Below, piece after piece: positions 9,898-20,213 of a stretch of DNA of 64,000 bases. Under the pieces are notes generated by a model. It was not told the origin of the DNA and ran no database searches. It saw only the letters and a program-made list of their open reading frames with translations. Position 1 is the stretch's first letter. Each line of letters opens with the position of its first letter. The DNA is from Oncomelania hupensis (taxonomy: Eukaryota; Mollusca; Gastropoda; Littorinimorpha; Pomatiopsidae): the NCBI GenBank assembly GCA_036898135.1, contig CM072512.1, positions 13,870,425 to 13,934,424 on the forward strand, given 5' to 3'. Made by a program: the position numbers and the translations under genes.

Positions 9898-11594
9898 GAT
9901 GATTTCGCAAAGATGACAACGGCCAAGCTGTTACTGCGCTATTATTTCCTATTATAAATAAGATGATGATGGTCATATTATCAATAACAATTGAATTCAG
10001 AAATGTCGACGAAGATGAGGAAGACGGCATCAAAGACACACGCGGTTATTTTTTAAAAATTTAATTAAAAAAATCTCTATCACCATCAAAATAATTAGTT
10101 ATCGTTCTCAAAAAGCACTTTTCCAGCTCAAGAGCTGCTCAAGGCGCTGGCCGATAAAATATTTAACTCAAGCCGCACGTAGCGTCCACTTACCGCCTAA
10201 AGTGCGTTAAAGGGGTAGGGTTATGTCCCTTTGGTAAAACGTCGCAATTATTCTTTATGCCATTTTATTTGCGTCCAGGGGACTTATTTGTTCTCGTTTT
10301 CGCCATCGACAATCGCGAGTCATTCAACGAGGTGATACAGCTTAGAGAGCAGATCTTGGACTGCAAGAAACAGTGCCAGAAAGTGGGCGTGCCCCACCTC
10401 CTTCATGTGCCTATGGTCATCGTCGCCAACAAGTGCGACAGAGAGAGCCACAGGCGAGTGAAGTAGTTTTTTTTTGTTTTTTTTTCTTTATGTAGGCAAA
10501 TAAGAATATCAGAAGACCCAGTGGAGACAAAAAAAAGGGGGAGGGGTGTCGATGAGTAATAGAGAAGTAGAGAGGACGAAGGATGACGGAGGAAGAAGTT
10601 GCTGAAGAAGAAGTCAGATGAAGTCGAGTCAAGAAATCTTTATTCCACAAAACATGGGAAGTGTTAACGAAAACATGGCAAGAGAGGGGGAAAAAAAACA
10701 AGTCAACAGAACACGTTAACATTGATATCCTCTCACATACACGCGATATAACAATTGCCCATTTATGTTTATATTCAGCATTATTTTCGCACCTATCAAA
10801 TCTTTCGCTTTCAGTCGTTCCCCTCTTCCTCCTCCCCCTCCCCCACCCCTCTTTTCCTCAGTATAACAGCAAGAGTGAAGTACAATCTGTGTCTCTCTCT
10901 GTCTCTGTCTCTCTCTCTCTCTCACACACACACACGCACACATGCTCGTACACACAAAACAACAACTAAAAAGAAAAAGGTGTTTGTTTTTTTTAATCGA
11001 GGGGTTGGGGGTGGGTGGTGGTCGATGCAGGGTTCAGAAGAAAGGAAGAAGATGAGGAATGGAAATAAGACAGCGTTCTCGTAAGGAGATTTAGTTGGAA
11101 AATACTTTGTTGGCAATCAATAAATATAGGTGCTCTTGCTTACTCTAAAGACGGATCCTTGTTCTTAATTAGTTACAGCGTATTTAAAAAAAAAATAATT
11201 GGTTTGTCTGGCCTGCCCTCGCAGAGTCGTCGATCCAGGGGACGTGGAATCGCTGTTGGCCGGACAGTCCAACTGCATTTGTGTGGAGGCCTCGGCCAAG
11301 AAGAACACGAATGTGGACGAGATCTTCAAGCAGCTCTTCACCATGGCTCACTTACCTGCCGAGATGAGCCCCAGCCTGCACCGCAAGGTCACGCCCATGT
11401 ACGAGGGTCGGAGCGGGGGTCAGCAGAGCGGACGACTTGTCAGCATCCGGCGGAAGATGAGCGACGCGTGCGGTGCGGTAGCGCCCAACGTGCGGAGACC
11501 CAGCATCCGCACCGACCTGCTGGTGGCGCAGGCTCGCACCAACAAGGACGATTCGTCGTCACCCAGCAGAGATCATCGTTGTGTGCTACAGTGA
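1604..11594 (+). CDS. RASD1: RASD (Dexras1/Rhes)-type Ras-family GTPase, four coding exons
   Basis: Joining 1604-1678, 7799-7982, 10279-10453 and 11225-11594 gives 267 aa, the usual size for RASD1/RASD2. All G motifs are visible: GSAKVGKT (P-loop, split by intron 1), TPTIEDFHRK (switch I), DTSGIHPFPAMRRL (G3/switch II), NKCD (G4) and EASAKKN (G5). The C-terminal extension keeps the family block 'APNVRRPSIRTDL' and ends in the CaaX box CVLQ, predicting prenylation and membrane attachment. As in known RASD proteins, the residue equivalent to Ras Gln61 is not Gln (here Ile), so low intrinsic GTPase activity is expected. The ATG at 1,604 is chosen for its context (AACATGG) and because RASD similarity starts shortly after it. 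Introns are 6,120, 2,296 and 771 bp; the last has a GC donor. RASD proteins modulate G-protein/adenylyl cyclase and NO-linked signalling in vertebrates; the role here is inferred. It most likely represents the ancestor of vertebrate RASD1 and RASD2. Confidence 0.93.
2332..2880 (+). mobile_element. tRNA-derived SINE (family A) with trinucleotide tail
   Basis: Starts with a tRNA-like head: 'ggggtggcc', A-box-like 'cagtggatag', and B-box-like 'gggttcgaacac' at 2,389-2,400. The body contains 'gggttttctccgggtac', which I recall as recurring in marine invertebrate SINEs. The 3' part ends 'gcgcgtattgcatcca'-like, and a (TTA)(GTA)n(GTT)n tail fills 2,727-2,880. Other copies lie at 8,690 and 41,847 (+), with 3' ends on the minus strand at 53,006 and 56,837. 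Confidence 0.8.
3957..5075. repeat. Simple-repeat cluster in RASD intron 1: (AC)n, (ACAG)n, (GA)n
   Basis: Includes (AC)n at 3,961-3,980, (ACAG/GA)n at about 4,241-4,330 and interrupted (GA)n blocks at about 4,880-5,075. The block 'aagtttcagtagtaa' plus a GA tract recurs about three times (4,879, 4,958 and 5,013), suggesting local duplication. Confidence 0.85.
4758..4808 (+). mobile_element. 3' tip of LINE with (GGATA)n tail
   Basis: 'gtgcccctacgacctccgag' followed by 'ttacgggata' and a GGATA tail matches the 3' end of the LINE fragment at 29,430-29,709. Only about 50 bp remain, so this is an extreme 5' truncation. Confidence 0.75.
5437..6297 (+). repeat. Polypurine (GAA)n-rich tract of about 850 bp in RASD intron 1
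   Basis: Almost every base on the sense strand is a purine: long (GAA)n runs with GGA, GAAAA and AAGGA variants, broken by (GAT)n at about 5,747-5,815. Long open frames here (polyGlu, polyLeu, polySer) are repeat artefacts. GAA·TTC tracts of this size are known to adopt triplex-type structures. Confidence 0.95.
6960..7100 (-). mobile_element. tRNA-like SINE fragment (different family)
   Basis: Contains 'ttatatagcgcacttacaag' and, on the minus strand, a B-box-like 'gggttcgaatcctgac'. The tRNA-like head plus 'tatatagcgc' 3' signature is typical of LINE-mobilised SINEs. It is short and diverged. Confidence 0.5.
7608..7811 (+). repeat. Tandem duplication (about 103 bp) covering the exon 2 splice acceptor
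   Basis: Two copies begin 'ccagaccctcgagctagcag' at 7,608 and 7,711. Each ends with 'gtgtccag|gtgggcaaaacag' (acceptor plus first 13 bases of exon 2). They differ at only a few positions. The downstream copy is the functional one, because its reading frame continues into the GTPase. Confidence 0.93.
7799..7982 (+). CDS. RASD1: RASD-like gene, coding exon 2
   Basis: Encodes VGKTALAQRF through DILDTSG to RRLSFIT plus one base (P-loop end, switch I, G3). The acceptor is 'gtgtccag'; the donor G|GTGGGT leaves phase 1. Confidence 0.93.
8032..8210 (+). mobile_element. SINE family B fragment
   Basis: Matches the internal and 3' part of the tRNA-derived SINE at 27,301-27,695 in opposite orientation: 'agatcctgacgcccatgtcc', 'ggcgggtgagtgcc', 'cagcgccttgagctgctctt'. 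Confidence 0.75.
8690..9018 (+). mobile_element. 5'-truncated SINE family A copy with (AAT)n tail
   Basis: Begins at 'gggttttctccgggtactgc', lacks the tRNA head, continues to 'ggcgcgtattgcatccagtg' and ends in an (AAT)n tail of about 70 bp at 8,946-9,018. Confidence 0.8.
9846..9897. repeat. (GAT)n microsatellite
   Basis: About 17 units in RASD intron 2. A second short SINE-B scrap ('cttttccagctcaagagctg') lies at about 10,118-10,160. Confidence 0.9.
10279..10453 (+). CDS. RASD1: RASD-like gene, coding exon 3
   Basis: Encodes GDLFVLVFAIDNRESF through VPMVIVANKCDRESH (G4 NKCD). The acceptor is 'gcgtccag'. The best exon end is CACAG|GCGAGT, a GC donor. The GT donors further on (10,458 and 10,463) give a frame mismatch or an insertion relative to RASD alignments. 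Confidence 0.9.
11225..11594 (+). CDS. RASD1: RASD-like gene, coding exon 4 and stop
   Basis: Starts after 'ccctcgcag' with VVDPGDVESLL. It carries G5 EASAKKN, the RASD-specific segments AHLPAEMSPSLHRKV and RRPSIRTDLL, and ends CVLQ-stop (TGA at 11,592). Confidence 0.93.
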
Positions 11595-12250
11595 ACTCAG
11601 GGCTGAGCCGTACAGTAAACTCGTGTGACGTGAAGTGAACTAAGTGCTACGTCATACAAAGTGTGACATGCAGTGAACTTACTGCCACGTCATACTGTGA
11701 GCAGCGACATGCAGTGCCCTCATTGATGTGTCATACACGTAGTAACTGTGAGGCATTATATCATAACAAAGAACGGACCACAATGGCATGACCTCTGTGG
11801 CTTATGTTAATATATGTTTAGTGAATTGTGTCCTATAAAGAAGTCATACTAACTCACTGTGTCATAATACTGTGAGATAATGCTGTCTTAGTTGTTTAAT
11901 GTGTTAACAGTGAATTATTGCTGTGTCATACAGCTACCTGCGTCATGCAGTGATGTGTGTTATACAATAACAGGTGTCACAGAGTCACACGCGTTACACA
12001 ACAATATGTGTTATACATTAACTTGTGTCACACAGCAACACGTGTCATACAGTAACGTTTGTTATTCAGTGACATGTGTCATACAGTAACGTGTGTCATA
12101 CAGTAACAGGTTTCCTACAGTATCTGTGTCGTCCTGTAACCTCTTTCATACAATGACCTGGGCCGTAGGGTGAACTCTTTCACACAGTGACGTCCTAATG
12201 CTGTCATACCATACAGTGACCTGCGACCTTCTACAGCGAACTACCAGTAA
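11595..12250 (+). repeat. RASD 3' UTR / downstream degenerate short tandem repeat
   Basis: From the stop codon onward a loose unit of about 18-20 bp, 'gtgtcatacagtaac'-like, recurs some 20-30 times with much divergence (for example at 12,005-12,120). The CAGTGAACT at the stop codon is itself a version of the unit. No clear AATAAA lies within it. Confidence 0.75.
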
Positions 12251-12681
12251 TACTCTTTCATCGGTAGGTATATAATGCCCTTACATTCGTGTGTGCGCTT
12301 CGTTCGGAGAGTGGACTGGATGTTCTGGTGAACAGAATTATCTCTGTGTCTTTAGTGAATTGTTCACAGTGTGCTCCACACGAGCGCCTGTGTTCCTGTG
12401 AACGCATCACGGTTTAAAATAAGAACACTTTGTTATCTCAGCTGTAAACAAGTGAACGAAAAATTACGATAAATAACATAAAAATACAGTTCTCAGAAGT
12501 CAATGATAACATACAATGGGTGGCGTAATGGAAAACTCGGGAGAGATCGTCTACCTTACATTTGTTGGTTAGTCTAGCCTTGGGTTGCTCCTGCTGTGCA
12601 GAATCCTTTGGTTTGGCCATTTGGTTAACAAGGCCACACGACATACGTTCTTCCTGCCTGACCATTCGTCTTCTGCTTTTG

Positions 12682-13367
12682 TATGGCGTACGAACAGGGT
12701 CAAACGCGCGATGAAAAGTAGCGATGCTTTGCATCGATCCTATTCTCATAAGGATCCATCCGTTTAGGAAAGTATCGATACTGTTCTCAAAATGATCGCT
12801 CATTTTCTCAAATGGAACACCAATTGCGAAAGTATTGATGCTTTCTGAAAAGTATCGATGCTTTGCATCGATACTTTTTAAAAAGTATCGATACTTTGCA
12901 TCGATACTTTAGCTCGAGCAGTTTCATCGCGCAGTTCCGAAGTTTACCGAGGCGAAACACACTGTTTCTGCAAAACTGAAATCGGTCAAGCTAATGAAAT
13001 AATATACATGTATTATGTAACATTCCGCAGTTCATTAATTAATAAATATAATTTTTCCAAATAGCTAAATATAAGAATTAATATTAGTTAATAAATAATA
13101 TCTACATCCATCTTCCCGCCTCAAGTAACGCAAAACGAAAGGAAAGTAAGCAGATTGGCGCGATTGCCTGTTTTGTGTTCCGCTTTAGTTCCGATCAAAC
13201 TTTTGGAAAATTTGCATACTGTGTATTCGGAAGAACTCGGAAATGCGCGATGAAAAGGATCGATCCTTTCGTAACGGAGCGATGCAAAGTAGCGATACTT
13301 TTCAAAAAGTATCGATGCAAAGCATCGCTACTTTTCATCGCGCGTTTGACCCTGTTCGTACGCCATA
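12682..13367. mobile_element. Miniature inverted-repeat transposon, 686 bp
   Basis: The termini are inverted copies beginning TATGGCGTACGAACAGGG and continuing 'tcaaacgcgcgatgaaaag' for over 50 bp. CTTTTG flanks both ends as a probable 6-bp target duplication. The interior is packed with palindromic 'gtatcgatgctttgcatcga' units. A related unoccupied site is at about 55,783-55,840. No transposase is visible; superfamily unassigned. Confidence 0.8.
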
Positions 13368-14187
13368 CTTTTGGTGGTGAGCAGGACTACATCGTCGACA
13401 GGTATGGCACTAGTAGCCGGCAATCCTGGTTTCTATCAACACGCTTCACCGACTTGCGAGGCAAATATTTGTATGTCCCTATTAAGAGGGATAAATTAAA
13501 ATAATAATTGGGGTCGGGGGCCGTGCTCTCGAGATGGTGGACGAGAGGCGGGAGTCAAGTACTCCGCTCGGCTACATTAGCAGAATTATTAGTGTAGAGG
13601 AAACAGTCCTGGCGCTTTCAGAAGAAAAAAAGGGGCAGTACAGCCCTACGCTATAAAATAAACTAGTAATATATATTCTTTGCTGTTCAATCACATTGAA
13701 AACATCTAGAACATTAACATGGACATCTTCCTTTCAGAATATTATTTCTAAAATAAAACCTCACACCTGACCACATTGACCTAAGCTATATCAACTATCT
13801 GGATGAGCTTGCTTTTTTCTGTAGATATTTAACCAGAATCCCACATGTTGCATTTCTTTTCAAAAAAAAAAAGTAGGTTAGCATCGCCATTAGGCAGTGT
13901 GGTACTGCCAACGTTGATGGGAAAGCTTCATTGGAAACACCGAGTTACCATAAAATTCCCTTTTCTACATCATCATCCAGTGTTGGAAAACGTCATACCT
14001 TTTCTTACAAAGAAGTAGGTTGCTGAATCCCAAAAGTCGAGAAGTCGGTCTCTGTACACTAAGTCTTTTTTTTTGGAAAATGTTTAAATACAATCTAATA
14101 ATAGTCTGGTTTTTGTCGTCATTGACCACCGGGGAGATGAGGAGTGGGGAAGGAGGGGGATTTATAGGGGGAGGGAGCGGGTGGGGG
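13368..14187. other. Gene-free unique sequence
   Basis: AT-rich, no supported ORF. AATAAA motifs near 13,656 and 13,746 could serve the upstream RASD gene if its 3' UTR reads through the transposon; there is no further support. Confidence 0.3.
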
Positions 14188-14641
14188 ACATTACATTACA
14201 TTACATTACATTACATGATTATTGCTTTAGGTCCAGCGAACTCTTCCGAGCCAAACTCTTCCGGGACAAGACTCCTTATTTGTGTGTGAGGTCTGTTGGA
14301 TCAGCTTGGGAATATTAGACGCTTTCTGCCAGGTGGTCACTAGGGCTTCCTATGATGTTATTATTTAGCAATGTAGGCATTTTATATGTTTTGTTAATAA
14401 TTTATAATGATATTTGTATTCTATTTTGTTTTTGTAAACGGGGGTTCGATAAATTAGAGTACAGACTCAGCGTCCCCTGCGTGGGATGTCTTTATTGTAA
14501 AGTGACTGGCCGGTGGAGAGCCTTCAGTTTTACCACTAGGGTTGTTTCAGCAGATGTTTTTTGCGGATCAGGGGTTGTCCGGTCCTGATTTGGCTCGGAA
14601 GAGTCCGCTGGACATGAAGCAATAATCATGTAATGTAATGT
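14188..14641 (+). mobile_element. R570 retroposon copy with inverted 5' piece
   Basis: The first 65 bp are the family's 3' end in reverse orientation: (ATTAC)n, 'atgattattgctttaggtcc'. They join a forward-oriented body running to 'ggacatgaagcaataatcat' plus a (GTAAT)n tail. Such 5' inversions are typical of non-LTR retroposition. Confidence 0.75.
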
Positions 14642-14849
14642 AAACATAATCACGCACGAACGCATTCACGCACGCGCTAAAAGGATGAGGCGTTATGGAA
14701 GAAGCAGTTTGAAGATAGAACAGATCAGGAAAAGACTTTAGAGAAAAGATTATGCATTGAAGGTGTTGATATTCGGTATGCTGCGGAGAGAAAGTGGTAA
14801 TCTCCCCTTTAGAGCTAGAACTATTTAAATAAAATCAGCTATATATTCA

Positions 14850-15120
14850 TTACAGTTGAAGCCGTTTAAATGCCACAGCTGCTAAACTGTTAAAATGCAG
14901 TTATCTCCCCGTTACAGCTGAAAACGTTTAAATACAGGCACGAGCTGCTCATTACAGTTGAAACCGTTTAAAAGCTAGTACAACTGCTAAAGTGTTTTAA
15001 TACAGCAAGGCAAGGCAAGGCAAGGAAAGACAGCGAACTTCTTAACGCTAACATTGCTGTTTATTCATGTCAAGACAGTATTAGCTATTCATTAAATCGA
15101 AACCGTTTTAGCTCTAACTG
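14850..15120. repeat. Degenerate minisatellite
   Basis: 'cattacagttgaaaccgttt' and variants recur at about 14,855, 14,920, 14,952 and 15,090 with spacers, and a (CAAGG)n patch lies at about 15,005-15,025. Confidence 0.6.
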
Positions 15121-15129
15121 GTTACATCT

Positions 15130-16450
15130 GAAATGCTACAGTCAACTATGAATAACATCCAGAACACTTGAATCACGGCCAACTATCAATGTAGACCCAG
15201 TGTCATTATGAAGGAAAGATACATTAATCGTCTCAATGTGAAACAACAGCATTGCTCAACATTTGAACAGCATGAACCTTTGTAGTTCAAATTGCTGGGG
15301 GGCATTTTTGTTTTCTTAAATTGTATTTTGAAACTGGGAATTTATACATGTATTATTGTTTATGATTTTTGAAAATGGATATATTGATGTATTACTTAAA
15401 AAAAAGAGAAGTAATTTAATTTTGTTTACTAAGGAAATACATGCTCATTTAAATCTACATTCATTATGTAGCATAATAATCAATTGTGTACATAGTGTTT
15501 CATGGTTTGTGTGAGTGGTGGGAGATGTAGAGGCTATATGTTGTCTATAAACGCTTGTTATTGCGTTCTGTATTTCAATATGTGCATATTGCTGTTGTGT
15601 TGTTGGATGTTAGTGTCATTATTATGATGCGTTTTGTGCATAACAAAATGTAATGGTTTGTGTGTTGGAGTCATTTTATGTTGCGTGTGCTTAAACTAAA
15701 AATGCTATATTACGTGTTGTCCTACAAATTGAGTTACTGCCATGGTGAAATCATATCTCTTATTCCCAAGCCTTGTGAAACAAATGTACATATCTATTGT
15801 GTCTGTGCATATGTTCCTAACATTTGGTCCCCAAAAATATGCTGGCACAGGTACATGTATCAACAACTATAAGAACTCTGGATGGTATATGAGCCCAGTA
15901 ATGTAACTACAGTACAGTAATGCTCAACATTCGAATTATAGAGAGTGAGTATAAATTGTGTGTTGTGGAAATTTGTATTACTTTCAAGCCCTCCCTCCCT
16001 CCCCCCCCCTCCCAAATATATTGTTATAATAAGATCAAGGATTTAAATCGTCTTTGCCATAGCTGCATAGTTTAAGCAGTACTGTTTATATGTGTATAGT
16101 TGTATTTGTACTGAACATCGTCTTTTTTGTTGGCCTGTTTGTTTTAGTCCAAACTACAGTGTTATAAAACCAGAAAATGTCGAAGTTTATATAACAATGC
16201 CATCGATTTCCCTTTAACTTTGTGTGTGTGTGCTTTCGATATTGCCATGGTGCATGATGATTCACTGATATTCTCATTATCACATTACATGAATGTAAAT
16301 GTCAGGTAGCTTGGAATCTATACTTGGGTCGTTTGCAATCAAATTAAAATACCCATAGTGACGACGCTTGGGCAAACGAAGACACGATAGAGCCCATGAT
16401 AACTAAATTATATTTATTTTCACTGTATGCTATTTTATATTATTTTATAT
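15130..16450. other. AT-rich unique sequence without a gene
   Basis: T-rich on the plus strand, no supported ORF. It has the look of untranslated or intergenic DNA; see the poly(A) signal at 23,688. Confidence 0.3.
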
Positions 16451-16462
16451 GCTGTCTTCTGT

Positions 16463-16830
16463 AGCACTTTCCCAGCTCAAAAGCAGCTCAAGGCGTCGGA
16501 CGAAACAGGATCTGGCCCAAGCCGCTCAAGTCAAGGCGTCCACTTGTTTGCCTTGAACGCATCGTTTGACGCACCAAACAACTGAGCCCAAGCTTGGCGA
16601 CAGGGGATGGGGGCTGAACGAGACCTAGGGCTAGCTGAGTGTATTTATGTAGCCGGCGCACTCCCGTCTAGGACATGTGCATCAGGATCTTTAACGTCCG
16701 ATGTGCGAGTGAATGCGTGCGTGCAGATTAGACCTCGGTTTATACTTTCATCCGAAGGAACCACAGTAAGCACATCTAAATGGAAAGACTCGCACGCACT
16801 GTATTCCCAAACACACACACACACACACAC
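16463..16830 (-). mobile_element. SINE family B copy
   Basis: 'tttcccagctcaaaagcagc', 'ctcaaggcg', 'gacaggggatgggggctgaa' and 'gattagacctcggtttatac' align in order with the SINE at 27,301-27,695. The tRNA head is missing; a (CA)n tract follows. Confidence 0.8.
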
Positions 16831-16834
16831 ACAT

Positions 16835-17087
16835 ACTTGTTTTCAGGGTGTTATTATGACTTTCCTGAAACGCCACAAACGTTGTGCTGACAGTGGGTCA
16901 CATTACGTCCCCCTTTTTAAATACTTTTAAGTGTTCTTACTCTAACCCTAACCCTTACCCCGAACCCTTACCGTAACACAGCCCTAACCCTAACGGATCG
17001 TTGGTTTGATGTCAAAACGTGTAGGTCTGTCAAAACAAGGTATGTAGATGTTCACTGGTTTGTCCAAATAACACCCTGTAAACAAGT
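16835..17087. mobile_element. Short inverted-repeat element with telomere-like core
   Basis: 21-bp terminal inverted repeats read ACTTGTTT(T/A)CAGGGTGTTATT at 16,835-16,855 and 17,067-17,087. The centre (16,937-16,995) holds CCCTAA-like repeats. (AC)n tracts flank both sides. Confidence 0.65.
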
Positions 17088-17522
17088 ACACACGCACACA
17101 CACACACAAACACACACACAATGATATTGGTGACAAAAATCTTGTCAGCAAAAACCGGGCCTAATGTCTGCAGATGACAAAGGTCGGAAATGATCCATCA
17201 TAAGAAATGGAGGCCATTTGTAAAAACTGTCAGCCCACAAGCACACAACAACAAAGGGAAACTACCGGTCACATAGATCTTACAAATGAACATTTCGTGT
17301 CTCCTATTCCGCCCCAGACGATTCCGGTTTTTAATTTCGCATCTGTAAAGAAAGAATTTAGTTTCGCATCAGTAGACCTATTAAAAAATATATATATATA
17401 TATAAACTAAGTAGAGCAATACCATTTAGTTTCGCATTTATAAAGCCAGAAATTATTTAGACATTAGTAAAGACAGACAATATGATGTAGGAAAGCCTAT
17501 AATAAAATATCAAGGTTGTAGC

Positions 17523-18119
17523 GGAGGGTGGAGACCCCCGTTGGGGTGCCGGGGGTTTCAGTATAAATAGTATCCCCAATTTCTGGAAATTTAGTGCTTT
17601 AAATTCCCACTGTTGCTATCTTCCTCATATACTCTTTCCCTTTCCTGCTCTGTCCTATCACTCTGCTATACTATCTTCTTCTTCGCTAGATCAATGACCT
17701 ACCTTTTTTCTTGAAAACTCTTCCTGGACAAGACTCCTTGTTTGTGTATGAGGTCTGTTGGATCAGCTTGGGAGTGTTGGACGCTTTCTGCTGGGTGGTC
17801 ACTAGGGCTTCCTATGATGTTAGTATTTAGCAATATAGGCATTTTATATGTATGTTTCGTTGATTTGTAATGATGGTTGTATTCTATTTTGTTTTTGTAA
17901 CCGGGGGTTCGCGTAGTTGTAAACCCTCAGCCGTCCCCCGCGTGGGATGTCTTTATTGTAAAGTGACTGGCTGGTGGAGGGCGTTCAATTTTCCCACTAG
18001 GGTTGTTTGAGCAGATCTTTTATGCGGATCGGGGGTTGTCCGGTCCTGATTTGGCTCGGAGGAGTCCGCTGGACCTAAAGCAACAATAAATCGATCAATC
18101 GAATCGATGGAGGGTGGAG
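17523..18119 (+). mobile_element. Full-length R570 retroposon copy with 11-bp TSD
   Basis: The body 17,534-18,108 starts 'acccccgttggggtgccggg' and ends 'ggacctaaagcaacaataaa' plus a degenerate ATCGA tail. GGAGGGTGGAG flanks it at 17,523-17,533 and 18,109-18,119. Confidence 0.88.
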
Positions 18120-18420
18120 AATGGGGAAAATGGGAGACGCATCTGCACTGTACAGGGGAGATTACCGTCGTATTCTTTAATGCGATAAGAACGCGTTTCA
18201 ACCACGATTTTCTCTGTCTTGCAAGATAATAAAATTAGAGATTTTAAGTAGCAGGAGAAGTAGAAGAAAGGGGAGGGGATAAGCAGGAAATATAATAAAA
18301 ATCTGTAATCATTTATAATCTGATTCGTCATCTGATCTTTCTGTCCTGTGTCAGCTGTGACGGCGCTAAGGGACAAAAATATAGATCTGGTGTGGTAGTC
18401 AGGTGGCATTTACCCAGTAA

Positions 18421-18478
18421 ATAAATCCGCGAAGCCGTACAGTAGGGTACGGAATTACCCATCGCTTCGCGGATTTAT
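18421..18478. other. Perfect 15-bp inverted repeat enclosing a second short stem
   Basis: 'ataaatccgcgaagc' (18,421-18,435) is mirrored exactly at 18,464-18,478. Inside, CCGTAC/GTACGG (18,435-18,440 and 18,447-18,452) can form another stem. Confidence 0.8.
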
Positions 18479-18966
18479 GCACTGGATAACTGCTTTCTGA
18501 TTACCGCCTCTGGTTAATATAGTCATATAGTAATTTAATTGTTGTTCTCCCTAGTGCTGACGGATGAGCTCCTCCTATTTGACTTCCGCAACCTCCTTGC
18601 TCTCTCCTCCCTCCCTCCCTCCCCTTACCTCACCCCCACTCCGATCTTCCACCCCTATCTTGTCCTTTTGCATCCACAACCATCTATTTCGAGCTTACGC
18701 TAAACATGGAGAGTGAGAAAGAGAGAGAGAGAAACTTGAAACTTTTTGAAACTTGAAACTTTTTTATTAGGGATACAGATTTTAGACTAATGATACAGTC
18801 TAATCTTCCAATCTGTCCCTTAAGAAATTAACATAATAATAATTAACCTTTAACTTTAACTTGGAAATCACATCACTCACACACACACACAATCACACCA
18901 ACATCTTCATCATTATCTTTAAACAATTTTAGGCAACCATCCTTCCTCCCCATATCCTTCACCCTT

Positions 18967-18967
18967 A

Positions 18968-19042
<75 letters not shown>
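18967..19042. repeat. (TAA)n microsatellite at LINE 3' end
   Basis: A 75-bp (ATA)n run lies just downstream, in LINE orientation, of the RT fragment at 19,126-19,563, suggesting it began as that element's tail. Confidence 0.85.
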
Positions 19043-19044
<2 letters not shown>

Positions 19045-19125
19045 TAATAAATAAATACATAAATAAGTTAATAATTACATGAATGACTGTGTTGTCATAT
19101 ATGTTATTATACATCACTTTTATAA

Positions 19126-19563
19126 TTAATTTCGCAGATGCCTACATATTTTACATTTGAAAGAAAACAGTGTGTCGCAATGTTTACACTCCAGAGGGAG
19201 AGAGTTCCATACACTAGCTCCATTAAACGATAGGCTATTTTTGTATAAATCAATGCGAGGGAGGGGTAGTTTATAATTATACAGTCTATGCCCATCAACT
19301 GGTTTAATAAAAAATGTATTAAGATATGCAGGTGTTTCTCCATGTGTGATTTTGAACATAAGGATAGCTGTATTAAATATAAATTGTTTTTGAAGTGGTA
19401 ATATTCGGAGTTCTTGATATTTCTCAATAGTTGTAACATCTGTATTTATATTATAAGATTTATAAAGTATCTTGATGGCTCTTTTATGAAGACTATTTAG
19501 ATGTTTAATTTGAGCATCACTGGCATTACACCAAATAATCGATGCATAATTAAAATGAGACAT
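19126..19563 (-). mobile_element. LINE reverse transcriptase C-terminal fragment, open frame
   Basis: A 145-codon open frame carries LINE post-RT motifs: FNYASIIWCNAS, LNSLHKRAIKILY, LPLQKQFIFNTAILMFKITHG and FNGASVWNSLPLECK. It ends with a natural stop at its 3' end and is cut at the 5' side by a (GA)n tract. Clade not resolved. Confidence 0.85.
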
Positions 19564-19592
19564 ACAGTGGGCATAGAAAAAAGATTTTGTGT

Positions 19593-19713
<121 letters not shown>

Positions 19714-20213
19714 CCTTTTAACACGGAATTGTGAATTATTCGAGTGGACATTGGATTGGATGGGACTGGATTGGACTGGACTGGATTGACTGCCTTATAT
19801 AGTTGGTTTCGTTTTGGCGCAGTCCCAAAATTGGTTTCACTCAGTATATTCGCCACCCCATGCCACCCCCCACCCTCCTATTCCCCACCCCTCATTCCTG
19901 TCATTCCTGAATGTCCTGATGACCGGACACAGTCTTTCTCCGGTTGCGAAATGCTGAGTAACTTTAGTGTCAATGGCAAGAAATTAATTTTCACAATAAC
20001 TATTTACGAATACGAACGTTACAATATTCCCCTGTATGGAAAAGAATTCTTAGCCATTTGTAAGTTATAGGTAAAATCCTTCATGGGGTTGGGATAAGAA
20101 GGAGAGGAGGGGAGGGAGAGGGAGTGAAAGGGTCGAAGATTCAAAGCGCTGCCAAGATTGACTCCATTTTGTCTTTTTGTACATTGAAGCGTTAACGATT
20201 GTACCATTTTATA

